From the NCBI GenBank assembly GCA_015487645.1, contig WFPH01000145.1:1-16564 (forward strand): a stretch of 16,564 bases of DNA, read 5' to 3'. Within the stretch, counting starts at the first letter, position 1. Each line of letters opens with the position of its first letter. The notes under the pieces were generated by a model. That model was not told the DNA's origin and did no database searches. It saw nothing but the letters and a program-made list of their open reading frames with translations. Of the stretch, positions 1 to 6,447 are shown one piece after another. A program made the translations under genes and the position numbers. The DNA comes from Thermosulfurimonas sp. (GTDB lineage: Bacteria > Desulfobacterota > Thermodesulfobacteria > Thermodesulfobacteriales > Thermodesulfobacteriaceae).

Positions 1-1310
1 AGATCCTCGTCAAAGGCCGCCCGGGTGGCCTCCGGATTTTCGTAATAGCCCTTCATGATCATGGGCCCCCGGAAACAGAGTTCGCCCACCCCCTGGGCGT
101 CGGGCTCCCGCACCTTAACCTCCACCCCCGGAAGGGGAAGGCCCACGCTTTCGTCCCGCGGGGCCTCCGGGGGGTTCACCGTGAGCACGGGGCTCGCCTC
201 CGTGAGGCCGTAGCCCTGAATGAGTTTAAGCCCTAAGCGCCTGAAGGCCTTCGGCAGATGGGGCGGAAGAGGCGCCCCTCCGGAGACGAAGAATCGGAGA
301 TGCGAAAGGCCGGCTTTTTCCCGCAGCCCCCGAAAAAGGAGCCGCCCGGCCTCCTCGGCCCGACCGAATCTCTCCGAGGTCCGCACCATCCGCATAAGGG
401 TGTGAAAGAGGGCCCTCTTGGGAAGCGGGGCCTTTTTCACGGCCCGCTCCAGGCCCTCATAAAGCTTCTGGAAAAGGAGCGGGACCCCCAGCATGACCGT
501 GGTCCGCGAGGCCTTGAGGTCCGCAAGGATGTCCCGGGACTTGAGACTTCGGGCGAAGGTGATGTGGGCTCCGGCGTAAAGGGGTAGCAGGAAACCGGCG
601 GTGCACTCAAAGGTATGGTGCATGGGGAGCACCGAGAGAAACCGATCCGTGTGATCAAAGGGAAGACTGCGGTAACAGGCCGCTACATCCGAGACGATGT
701 TCCGATGGGTGAGCATCACCCCCTTGGCCTTGCCGGTGGTGCCGGAGGTGTAGATAATAGCCGCCACCTCATCCAGATCCGGGAAGACCAGGGGCTTTGA
801 ACTCTTCCGTCCTTTCTCAAGGAGCGAGGGGATGTCGGTCACCTTCCGGGGAAGATCTCCGGAAACCCTCTCAAAGAGGATGATCCGTTTGAAAAGCCCG
901 AGTTCCTCGTCAAGCTCAAGGACGGTTTCAAGAAATTTCGGGGCCACGAAGATGAAACGGACCCGGGCCTCCTCGAAGATGTGCCGAAACTCGTAGGACT
1001 TAAGAAGGGAATCCACCGGAACGCAGACCCCGCCGGCCGAAAGCACGGAAAGGTAGCTCAGAGCCCATTCCGGGGAGTTAGGCCCGAGGATAGCGCAGCG
1101 ATCCCCTCGGGAAAACCCAAGCGTCCTGAGCCCCGAGGCCAGCCACCGCACCCGCTCCCCGAACTCATCATAGGTGAGGTGCCGGTAGTCTCCCTCCCGG
1201 AAAATGGAAAGGGCCGGCCGGGGCCCGAAATCCCTCACCGAGCGGAAAAAGACCTCCGGGATGGAAGCCAGGCCGCGATCCTCCCGGAAGGGCTCAAGGG
1301 TACGGTTCAT
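1..1310 (-). CDS. AMP-forming acyl-CoA synthetase (FAA1/FadD-like), 3' end cut by window edge
   Basis: Likely activates free fatty acids to acyl-CoA with ATP via an acyl-adenylate. About 436 residues are visible, starting MNRTLEPF; the C-terminal part lies beyond position 1. The AMP-binding P-loop signature YTSGTTGKAKG is seen near residues 187-197 and the adenylate motif GYGLTEASP near 366-374, followed by the GELCFRGPMIMKGYY stretch typical of this superfamily. No signal peptide, so probably cytoplasmic or membrane associated. The ATG lies 3 bases after the TAG of the upstream FadL-type porin and has no good Shine-Dalgarno sequence of its own, which suggests translational coupling in a two-gene uptake and activation operon. 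Chain-length preference cannot be read from sequence; a role in another acid's activation is possible but less likely given the neighbour. Confidence 0.9.
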   Translation of the reverse strand, partial: MNRTLEPFREDRGLASIPEVFFRSVRDFGPRPALSIFREGDYRHLTYDEFGERVRWLASGLRTLGFSRGDRCAILGPNSPEWALSYLSVLSAGGVCVPVDSLLKSYEFRHIFEEARVRFIFVAPKFLETVLELDEELGLFKRIILFERVSGDLPRKVTDIPSLLEKGRKSSKPLVFPDLDEVAAIIYTSGTTGKAKGVMLTHRNIVSDVAACYRSLPFDHTDRFLSVLPMHHTFECTAGFLLPLYAGAHITFARSLKSRDILADLKASRTTVMLGVPLLFQKLYEGLERAVKKAPLPKRALFHTLMRMVRTSERFGRAEEAGRLLFRGLREKAGLSHLRFFVSGGAPLPPHLPKAFRRLGLKLIQGYGLTEASPVLTVNPPEAPRDESVGLPLPGVEVKVREPDAQGVGELCFRGPMIMKGYYENPEATRAAFDED

Positions 1311-1313
1311 GCT

Positions 1314-2594
1314 CTAAAACCGGTAGCGGAGGTCAAAGGCCAGGATGTGGGCCTCGCCCTCGTAGGTCCCGGAAAGCCTGGAGCGGTTGGCCTCCGGGGC
1401 GGTTCCGGGCTTGGAGTCTTCCATGTGAAGGTAGGTGTAGGCCACATCGAACCCTAAGTTCCCGTGCACATACCCCAGCCCCAGGTTGAAAAGATGGCGG
1501 TCGTTGGTGGGAAGCTCCGGGCCGCGGTAGCGGTCGTCAATGGGCGAGGGATCAAACACATAGCTTACCCGGATGACCAGATCCTTCGTGAGGGCATGTT
1601 CGGCGGCCACCCGCACGGACCACACATCGTCCCAGTCCTTGGGCTGAATCACGGAACCGGGCTTCCCGGTCCCCGGAACGTAGTCGTATTTGAACTTTAA
1701 CTGCTCGTAGGTACTCCAGCCGCTCCAGAGGAGATCGAGGCTCAGGGTCCAGCCGGGAAGAAACCGGGTGGTGATCCCCAGGGAGAGGGTATCCGGAAGA
1801 TCGAGAAAGACTTCCCCGTCCCCGTTGCGGAAGAGGTTTGAGGTAGGTACAGGAACAAGCCCTAATCCCGGCACCGGAACAGTAAGAGTAGTCCCTGCAG
1901 TATTATAATACTTGGCATCGCCCTCCAGATCCAGGGTGATCTGGGAGCGATAGGTGAGGCCGAGGGTGGTGTGGGCAAAGAGCTTATAGGTGAGGGCCAC
2001 CACCCAGCCGGCTTCCCAGTCGTCTCCGGTTAACTTAGTTTTAACGTCAATTTCCTGGTCCGTTTTTACCAGAGACCTCCTTAATTCCGCATCCGCATAA
2101 ACCACCTGCACCCCGAAACCCAGCGAAAGCCGATCGGTAAGCTTCACCGCCACCGAGGGAGTGAAGAAGTAACAGCGCAAGCGGGTATAGACCGCATCGT
2201 AGCGCCCGGCCCAGTCACCGTCCCAGTCGGTGGTAAGCCCGTAGGGCACATTGAAAGAAAAGTTCAGAGTAAAGTGCTCGTTCAGAGGATAAGCCGCATA
2301 GAGGAAAGGCAGGGGATGAAGCATATCAGTCATTTCGTAGTCCTCGCCCCGGTCGTTCTCAAACTCCACCGAGGGATAGACCAGGGCCAGTCCAGTCATC
2401 ACCTCCGGGGCCTTGAGGAAAGCCGTGGCCGAGGGGTTGTACCAGGCGGCCTCCACCAGGTCCGTCCGCGCCGTGACCGCCGCTCCAAGGCCCATCACCC
2501 GGGCCGACCCCTCGTTGAAGAGCTGAAAGCCCGCCGCCCAGACACCGGTTATGAGAAGCAGCAGGGAAACCAGGGAAAGAAGAGCGGTACGCAT
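1314..2594 (-). CDS. fadL: OmpP1/FadL/TodX-family outer membrane transport protein
   Basis: A 426-residue outer membrane beta-barrel of the family that moves long-chain fatty acids or other hydrophobic compounds across the outer membrane. Residues 1-20 form a signal peptide ending in VWA. The mature N-terminus AGFQLFNEGSARVMGLGAA followed by the WYNPSATAF stretch is the family hallmark (N-terminal hatch). Alternating hydrophobic strands follow, and the protein ends in Phe (LRYRF), the usual barrel-assembly signature. The start ATG has an AAGGAGG Shine-Dalgarno 6 bases upstream (2601-2607). It precedes an acyl-CoA synthetase by 3 bases, which supports a fatty acid role; TodX-like aromatic hydrocarbon uptake is the alternative. 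A candidate promoter sits at 2624-2652. Confidence 0.93.
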   Translation of the reverse strand: MRTALLSLVSLLLLITGVWAAGFQLFNEGSARVMGLGAAVTARTDLVEAAWYNPSATAFLKAPEVMTGLALVYPSVEFENDRGEDYEMTDMLHPLPFLYAAYPLNEHFTLNFSFNVPYGLTTDWDGDWAGRYDAVYTRLRCYFFTPSVAVKLTDRLSLGFGVQVVYADAELRRSLVKTDQEIDVKTKLTGDDWEAGWVVALTYKLFAHTTLGLTYRSQITLDLEGDAKYYNTAGTTLTVPVPGLGLVPVPTSNLFRNGDGEVFLDLPDTLSLGITTRFLPGWTLSLDLLWSGWSTYEQLKFKYDYVPGTGKPGSVIQPKDWDDVWSVRVAAEHALTKDLVIRVSYVFDPSPIDDRYRGPELPTNDRHLFNLGLGYVHGNLGFDVAYTYLHMEDSKPGTAPEANRSRLSGTYEGEAHILAFDLRYRF

Positions 2595-2623
2595 AAAACC
2601 CCTCCTTTTCCGAAATCCCGTCT

Positions 2624-2652
2624 CAGATACCTTAAAACCCCCAAAAAGGCAA
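2624..2652 (-). promoter_or_regulatory. Candidate sigma70 promoter for the fadL-acyl-CoA synthetase operon
   Basis: On the minus strand TTGCCT (2652-2647) and TATCTG (2629-2624) are separated by 17 bases, 30 bases upstream of the fadL ATG. The -10 is only a moderate match, so this is a pattern-based call. Confidence 0.45.
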
Positions 2653-2702
2653 GCCCTAAGGAGAACTACCGGAGGGGAACTTGGACGCTAAAAATAAAAA
2701 TT

Positions 2703-2789
2703 TGGTGCCGAGGGCGGGACTCGAACCCGCACGGGCCAACGCCCACTAGCCCCTCAAGCCAGCGCGTCTACCAATTCCGCCACCTCGGC
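2703..2789 (-). tRNA. tRNA-Leu (anticodon GAG)
   Basis: An 87-base class II tRNA with encoded CCA. The acceptor stem GCCGAGG/CCTCGGC closes the cloverleaf, followed by discriminator A and CCA. The anticodon stem CTGGC/GCTAG flanks the loop TTGAGGG, giving anticodon GAG at 2753-2755, which reads CUC and CUU. A long variable arm (TGGGCGTTGGCCCG) and a GGTTCGAGTCC T-arm are present, as expected for tRNA-Leu. The minus strand continues with TTTTTATTTTT just after the CCA, which may help termination before the fadL promoter. Confidence 0.97.
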
Positions 2790-2799
2790 GTTTCTTCAA

Positions 2800-2828
2800 T
2801 TTTTAAACTGAGACTCTGAGATCGTCAA
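2800..2828 (-). promoter_or_regulatory. Candidate promoter for tRNA-Leu
   Basis: Minus-strand TTGACG (2828-2823), a 17-base spacer and TAAAAA (2805-2800). The predicted transcription start is near 2793, giving a 5' leader of only about four bases before the mature tRNA end at 2789. Confidence 0.55.
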
Positions 2829-2833
2829 GATCT

Positions 2834-2856
2834 GGGGCCGGGAGTGCCCCGGCCCC
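2834..2856 (-). terminator. GC-rich hairpin downstream of hcp, possible terminator
   Basis: A perfect 9-bp inverted repeat, GGGGCCGGG at 2834-2842 and CCCGGCCCC at 2848-2856, with a 5-base loop, lies 6 bases after the hcp stop. There is no clear U-tract behind it on the minus strand, so it may be a weak or factor-assisted terminator or an mRNA 3'-end stabiliser. Confidence 0.5.
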
Positions 2857-2862
2857 TGTGGT

Positions 2863-4476
2863 TTAGCTCAGACAGGCCTTGAGATCCTCTTCAGGAGTGG
2901 AGATGGGTTTGAGGTTGTACTTCTCAGCCAGGAAGTTCAGCACATTCGGTGTGAGAAAGGACGGCACGCTCGGCCCAAGGCGGATGTTCTTGATTCCCAA
3001 GTAAAGCAGACTCAGCAAAATGGCCACGGCCTTCTGCTCGTACCAGGAGATGATGAGAGAGAGCGGAAGTTCGTTCACGTCCACATTGAAGGCCTTGGCC
3101 AGGGCCACGGCGATCTGAATGGCGCTGTAGGCGTCGTTGCACTGGCCGATGTCAAGGAGCCGCGGGATGCCTCCAATATCTCCCAGGTCTTTGTCAAAGA
3201 AACGGAACTTGCCGCAGGCCAGGGTCAGAACCACGCAGTCCTTGGGCACCTTCTCCACGAACTCGGTGTAGTAGTTGCGCACGGGTTTGGCCCCATCGCA
3301 GCCGCCCACCAGGAAGAAGTGTCGGATAGCTCCGCTCTTTACGGCCTCGATGACCTTGTCCGCCACCGAAAGGACGGCGTTCCGGGCAAAGCCGGTCATG
3401 ACCTCCTTGCCCGGGGCATCCTCCGCGAAACCGGGCAAATTCTTGGCCATCTCAATCACCGGCGCAAAGTCCTCGTTGGGAATGTGTTTTACCCCCGGAA
3501 AGCCTACCGGCCCCAAAGTGAAAACCCGGTCTTTGTAAGAATCCTTGGGAGGCATGAGACAGTTGGTGGTCATCACGATGGGCCCAGGAAACTCGTCAAA
3601 TTCCTTCTGCTGGTTCTGCCAGGCCGTACCGTAGTGTCCGTAAAGATGCTTGAACTTTTTGAGCTCGGGATAGCCATGGGCCGGGAGCATCTCCCCATGG
3701 GTGTAGACATAAATGCCCAGTCCTTCGGTCTGCTTGAGGAGTTCGTAGAGATCTTTAAGATCATGCCCAGAGACCAAAATGGCCTTGCCAGCCTTGTGCC
3801 CCAAGGGCACCTTAGTGGGCACGGGATGCCCGAAGGTTTCGGTATTGCCGGCGTCCAGAAGTTCCATGGTCCGCAGGTTGATCCTCCCAGCCTCAAGGGC
3901 CACCCCCACCCAGTCCTCAAGCGAGAGATCGTCGCGATAGAGCTTGGTCAGGGCCTCCTTCATGAAACGGTAGACCTCATCGTCCTCCTTGCCGAGCTTG
4001 GCCGCGTGATAGGCGTAAGCCGCAATGCCCTTGAGGGCGTAAAGCACAGTGAGCTTGAGGGAGAAGATGTCTGGATCCCTGGCCTTCTCGGGCTTGAGTT
4101 CCACCTCTTCACCCTGTTTTACCATCCCCTCGAGACTTGCCGCAGGCTCAAACCTGGCGGCCTCTGAGACCTCCGTGACCCCGGCCTGGCTCCTGAGGTT
4201 CTCCCGGATTTCCACCGTCTTACGGATATAGTCCGCGATGCGCTCCGGGTCGAAGTTCACGTTGGTCAGGGTGGAAAACAGGGCCTCGGAAAGGAAACGA
4301 TCAACTTCCGAATTTTTCACGCCCTTTTCTTCCGCCTTGAGGGCCACCTCGGAAAGCCCTACCAGGGCATGAACCAGAAGATCCTGAAGCTCGTCTACCT
4401 CATGCGTCTTTCCGCAAACACCAATCTTTACGCAGGCCTGACCTTTGGCGGTCTGTTCACACTGGTTACAAAACAT
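2863..4476 (-). CDS. hcp: Hybrid cluster protein (hydroxylamine reductase/NO-detoxifying, class I)
   Basis: A 537-residue cytoplasmic iron-sulfur protein. The family reduces hydroxylamine in vitro and acts in NO and nitrosative stress defence in anaerobes. The N-terminal cubane ligands Cys3, Cys6, Cys15 and Cys21 follow the C-x2-C-x8-C-x5-C spacing of class I (anaerobe-type) Hcp. All eight hybrid-cluster ligands of the family are visible: His238 (SGHDL), Glu262 (HGEMLP), Cys306 (TTNCL), Cys393 (VGGCDG), Cys421 (LACGK), Cys446 (GQCND), Glu480 and Lys482 (WYEQK). Start: a GTG nine bases further upstream is also in frame, but it falls on the Shine-Dalgarno itself; AAAGGAGG at 4485-4492 lies 8 bases from the ATG at 4476, which gives the usual MFCNQC N-terminus. 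No hcr reductase gene adjoins it. An FNR/CRP-type palindrome lies upstream. Confidence 0.97.
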   Translation of the reverse strand: MFCNQCEQTAKGQACVKIGVCGKTHEVDELQDLLVHALVGLSEVALKAEEKGVKNSEVDRFLSEALFSTLTNVNFDPERIADYIRKTVEIRENLRSQAGVTEVSEAARFEPAASLEGMVKQGEEVELKPEKARDPDIFSLKLTVLYALKGIAAYAYHAAKLGKEDDEVYRFMKEALTKLYRDDLSLEDWVGVALEAGRINLRTMELLDAGNTETFGHPVPTKVPLGHKAGKAILVSGHDLKDLYELLKQTEGLGIYVYTHGEMLPAHGYPELKKFKHLYGHYGTAWQNQQKEFDEFPGPIVMTTNCLMPPKDSYKDRVFTLGPVGFPGVKHIPNEDFAPVIEMAKNLPGFAEDAPGKEVMTGFARNAVLSVADKVIEAVKSGAIRHFFLVGGCDGAKPVRNYYTEFVEKVPKDCVVLTLACGKFRFFDKDLGDIGGIPRLLDIGQCNDAYSAIQIAVALAKAFNVDVNELPLSLIISWYEQKAVAILLSLLYLGIKNIRLGPSVPSFLTPNVLNFLAEKYNLKPISTPEEDLKACLS

Positions 4477-4513
4477 ACTCCACACCTCCTTTAACTTGAT
4501 TTTTTAAGTCTAC

Positions 4514-4523
4514 AATATAAATA
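4514..4523 (-). promoter_or_regulatory. Candidate hcp -10 region without a -35
   Basis: The minus strand reads TATTTATATT here. Taking TATTTA (4523-4518) or TATATT (4519-4514) as -10 puts the start near 4511 or 4507. No -35 hexamer is present (a G-run occupies that place), as expected of an activator-dependent promoter. Confidence 0.4.
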
Positions 4524-4544
4524 AACCCTTGCCCACCCCCCGAC

Positions 4545-4560
4545 CTTGACCCAAATCAAG
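4545..4560. promoter_or_regulatory. FNR/CRP-family operator palindrome (candidate HcpR-type site) upstream of hcp
   Basis: CTTGACCCAAATCAAG is an inverted repeat fitting the general FNR half-site spacing TTGAY-N4-RTCAA. Its centre (4552.5) lies 41.5 to 45.5 bases upstream of the two plausible hcp transcription starts, the position used by class II CRP/FNR activators. hcp is a known target of CRP/FNR-family regulators (FNR, HcpR) in many anaerobes. It also covers the -35 of the divergent gene. The regulator itself is not in the window. Confidence 0.55.
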
Positions 4561-4575
4561 AAGTTAACCTATACT
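4546..4575 (+). promoter_or_regulatory. Candidate sigma70 promoter for the small secreted protein
   Basis: TTGACC (4546-4551), an 18-base spacer and TATACT (4570-4575); predicted start near 4582, about 23 bases before the ATG. The -35 lies inside the FNR-type palindrome. Confidence 0.55.
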
Positions 4576-4604
4576 GAAAGATAAGTCCGATAAGGAGGAA
4601 ATCT

Positions 4605-4994
4605 ATGAGGCGATTTCTGGGGCTTCTGATCCTTTTAGGACTTCTCGCGATAGCCGCCCCGGCTGGGGCCGAGGTTATCAGCACCGTGGAAAAAGAGGTC
4701 TACGCAGTGTATATAGTCCCGGCTCCCAAGGCCTTTCCCACCGAGTTGGGCTACGTGATCACCAGTTTCGGACCCGGGAACATCAATTTCCTCGAACGGA
4801 TAGACCTCGTGGTGGACCGGGAGGGCCGGGTTCAGGGGCTCCAGGTAGTCTACACCCCTCCCGATGGCTTCCGGAGACATGTTTTTCTGGCCGGCAAGCG
4901 TAGCCTAGTAGTTCAGGAGGCGCGCCCGGGGTCTCTCAAAAAGCGGATACTTTTCCGGGTAATTACCACGGAGGAGCTCAACCGCCTGGATTAA
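4605..4994 (+). CDS. Small secreted protein of unknown function
   Basis: 129 residues. Residues 1-22 are a clear Sec signal peptide (MRRF, a Leu/Ile-rich core, APAGA cleavage site), so the roughly 107-residue mature domain should be periplasmic or extracellular. It has no Cys, no lipobox and no further membrane segment. The mature part alternates short hydrophobic strands with charged turns (for example RIDLVVDREGRVQGLQVVY), suggesting a small beta-rich fold. I do not recognise a family. A good Shine-Dalgarno, AAGGAGG at 4592-4598, lies 6 bases before the ATG and a sigma70-like promoter precedes it, so it is very probably real. It is divergent from hcp and shares its control region. Its stop overlaps the pyrE stop by 4 bases, tail to tail. 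Confidence 0.82.
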   Translation: MRRFLGLLILLGLLAIAAPAGAEVISTVEKEVYAVYIVPAPKAFPTELGYVITSFGPGNINFLERIDLVVDREGRVQGLQVVYTPPDGFRRHVFLAGKRSLVVQEARPGSLKKRILFRVITTEELNRLD

Positions 4995-5527
4995 AAGAAA
5001 TCCTTTAGGGTAAAGAGGCTTTTCAGCGGAAGCCCTCTTTGGGCCAGAGCCTCCCGACCACCCTCCTCCCGATCTACCAGGGCCACCACCGCCAGCACCT
5101 TGAGACCAAACTCCTCGGCCCGCGCGCAGGCTTTGAGGGCCGACCCTCCAGTGGTCACCACATCCTCAAGAATGACCGCGCGCATTCCCGGGCGCACATG
5201 TCCTTCAATATATTTCTGGGTGCCGTGGCCTTTGGGTTCTTTGCGCACGATGAAACCTTCAAGCACGTAGCCCTCAAGTCCAGCCGCAAAGCAGACCGCA
5301 GCCACCAGGGGGTCGGCCCCCAGGGTGAGTCCCCCTACGGCCTCAGGCTCGAAAGACCTGGCCTCCTCCCAGAGAAGGCGACCGATGAGCGGCAGGGCCT
5401 CGGAATAGAGCGTAACCTGTTTGCAGTCGAGGTAGTGCTGGCTGACCCGCCCCGAGGCCAGCCGGAAGCCTTCTTCTCGGAAAAGATAGGCCCTTTCCTT
5501 GAGGAGTTTAAAGAGTTTCTCCCTCAT
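4991..5527 (-). CDS. pyrE: Orotate phosphoribosyltransferase
   Basis: A 178-residue type I phosphoribosyltransferase converting orotate and PRPP to orotidine 5'-phosphate in de novo pyrimidine synthesis; cytoplasmic. The PRPP-binding signature VILEDVVTTGGSA spans residues 118-130. The flexible catalytic loop RKEPKGHGTQ at 95-104 carries the conserved Lys and His. Length is near the short end of bacterial OPRTs (about 180-210). Its ATG lies inside the end of argB (20-base overlap, different frame), so it is translationally coupled and cotranscribed with argB. It converges with the secreted-protein gene, overlapping by 4 bases. Confidence 0.96.
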   Translation of the reverse strand: MREKLFKLLKERAYLFREEGFRLASGRVSQHYLDCKQVTLYSEALPLIGRLLWEEARSFEPEAVGGLTLGADPLVAAVCFAAGLEGYVLEGFIVRKEPKGHGTQKYIEGHVRPGMRAVILEDVVTTGGSALKACARAEEFGLKVLAVVALVDREEGGREALAQRGLPLKSLFTLKDFF

Positions 5528-6410
5528 CCCCCACGATCTCCGTGCCCACCCCTTGATCCGTGAAAAGCTCTAGGAGCAGGGCGTGCGGCACCCGGCCGTC
5601 TATGATGTGGGCCTTCTTGACCCCGGCCGAGAGGGCCTTTCGGGCGCTCTTGAGCTTGGGGATCATGCCCCCTCGGGCCACCTCCTTCTCGAGCAGGGTC
5701 TCCACCTCTTTCAGGGTGAGGCTTGAGAGCAGGCGTCCTTCCTGGTCGAGGACTCCCTCCACATCGGTAAGGTAGATGACCTTTTCGGCCGAAAGGGCCC
5801 CGGCCACTGCTCCGGCCACCAGATCCGCATTAATGTTGTAGGCCTCACTGTCCGGCCCCACTCCCACCGGAGCAATCACCGGGATGAAATCCCTTTCCAT
5901 GAGGGTGTGAAGGACCCCGGGATTAACCCTTTTGACCTTGCCCACCCGGCCGATGTCGATGATCTCCGGGGGACGATCCTCCCCGGTGTAGCGGTAAACC
6001 TGCATCTTCTCGGCCTCTATGAGGTCCCCGTCCCGGCCGGAGAGCCCCACGGCCCGTCCGCCATGGCGATTGATGAGGCTCACGATGCTTTTGTTGACCG
6101 TCCCCACCAGGACCATCTCCACCACACTCATGGTCTCGGGATCGGTTACCCGCTGGCCCTCCACAAAGACCGGCTTAAGACCCATCTTCTTCATGACCTC
6201 GCTTATCTGGGGCCCGCCTCCGTGCACGATCACCGGGCGGATCCCCACATATTTCATGAGAACGATGTCCTGGGCGAAGGCCTCCTTGAGGGCCGGATCC
6301 ACCATGGCGTGGCCACCGTATTTCACCACCACCACCTTGCCGTAAAAAAGACGGATATAGGGCAGGGCCTCGATAAGAACCCGGGCGGTATCGGTTTTGA
6401 GATCGGACAT
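5508..6410 (-). CDS. argB: Acetylglutamate kinase, arginine-sensitive type
   Basis: 300 residues. Phosphorylates N-acetyl-L-glutamate with ATP, the second step of arginine synthesis. Motifs: KYGGHAM (Lys30 onward), HGGGPQIS at 63-70, EGQRVTD at 84-90 and NINAD at 192-196. The N-terminal helix ALPYIRLFYGK and the C-terminal HALLLELFTDQGVGTEI are the features of hexameric, arginine-inhibited enzymes, so feedback inhibition is expected. An in-frame TTG 36 bases further upstream is rejected because it lies over the promoter's -35. The chosen ATG at 6410 has no Shine-Dalgarno and sits at the predicted transcription start, so the mRNA may be leaderless. pyrE follows with an overlap; a symporter gene is divergent. 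Confidence 0.97.
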   Translation of the reverse strand: MSDLKTDTARVLIEALPYIRLFYGKVVVVKYGGHAMVDPALKEAFAQDIVLMKYVGIRPVIVHGGGPQISEVMKKMGLKPVFVEGQRVTDPETMSVVEMVLVGTVNKSIVSLINRHGGRAVGLSGRDGDLIEAEKMQVYRYTGEDRPPEIIDIGRVGKVKRVNPGVLHTLMERDFIPVIAPVGVGPDSEAYNINADLVAGAVAGALSAEKVIYLTDVEGVLDQEGRLLSSLTLKEVETLLEKEVARGGMIPKLKSARKALSAGVKKAHIIDGRVPHALLLELFTDQGVGTEIVGDEGETL

Positions 6411-6425
6411 GTTTGGGTATATATA
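6397..6425 (+). promoter_or_regulatory. Promoter of the dicarboxylate/amino acid symporter
   Basis: TTGAGA (6397-6402), a 17-base spacer and TATATA (6420-6425); predicted start near 6432, giving a 16-base leader that begins at the Shine-Dalgarno AAGGGGAA. It shares the TATATATA block with the argB promoter. Confidence 0.55.
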
Positions 6426-6446
6426 GCAAAAAAGGGGAACCGTCAA
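6418..6446 (-). promoter_or_regulatory. argB-pyrE promoter, probably leaderless
   Basis: Minus strand TTGACG (6446-6441), a 17-base spacer and TATATA (6423-6418). Counting from the -10 places +1 at about 6411, one base before the argB ATG. The -10 lies within the palindromic TATATATA (6418-6425) also usable by the opposite promoter. Confidence 0.65.
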
Positions 6447-6447
6447 A

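Noticed and set aside
4477..4485. GTG start for hcp three codons upstream of the ATG
   Set aside because: It directly abuts the Shine-Dalgarno, leaving no spacing, while the ATG has 8 bases and yields the family's MFC N-terminus. The GTG at 9355 for the kamA-like gene was rejected for the same reason.
4494..4509. Imperfect palindrome ACTTGATTTTTTAAGT just upstream of the hcp Shine-Dalgarno
   Set aside because: One half resembles TTGAT but the other lacks ATCAA, and the sequence is AT-rich; not enough for a second FNR-type site.
4988..5003. Possible bidirectional terminator GGATT-loop-AATCC between the secreted protein and pyrE
   Set aside because: Only a 5-bp AT-rich stem with no proper T-tract on either strand; too weak to call.
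6411..6446. Upstream TTG start for argB giving 12 extra residues
   Set aside because: The TTG is part of the -35 hexamer and the extra residues do not resemble the family; the ATG at 6410 gives the usual length.
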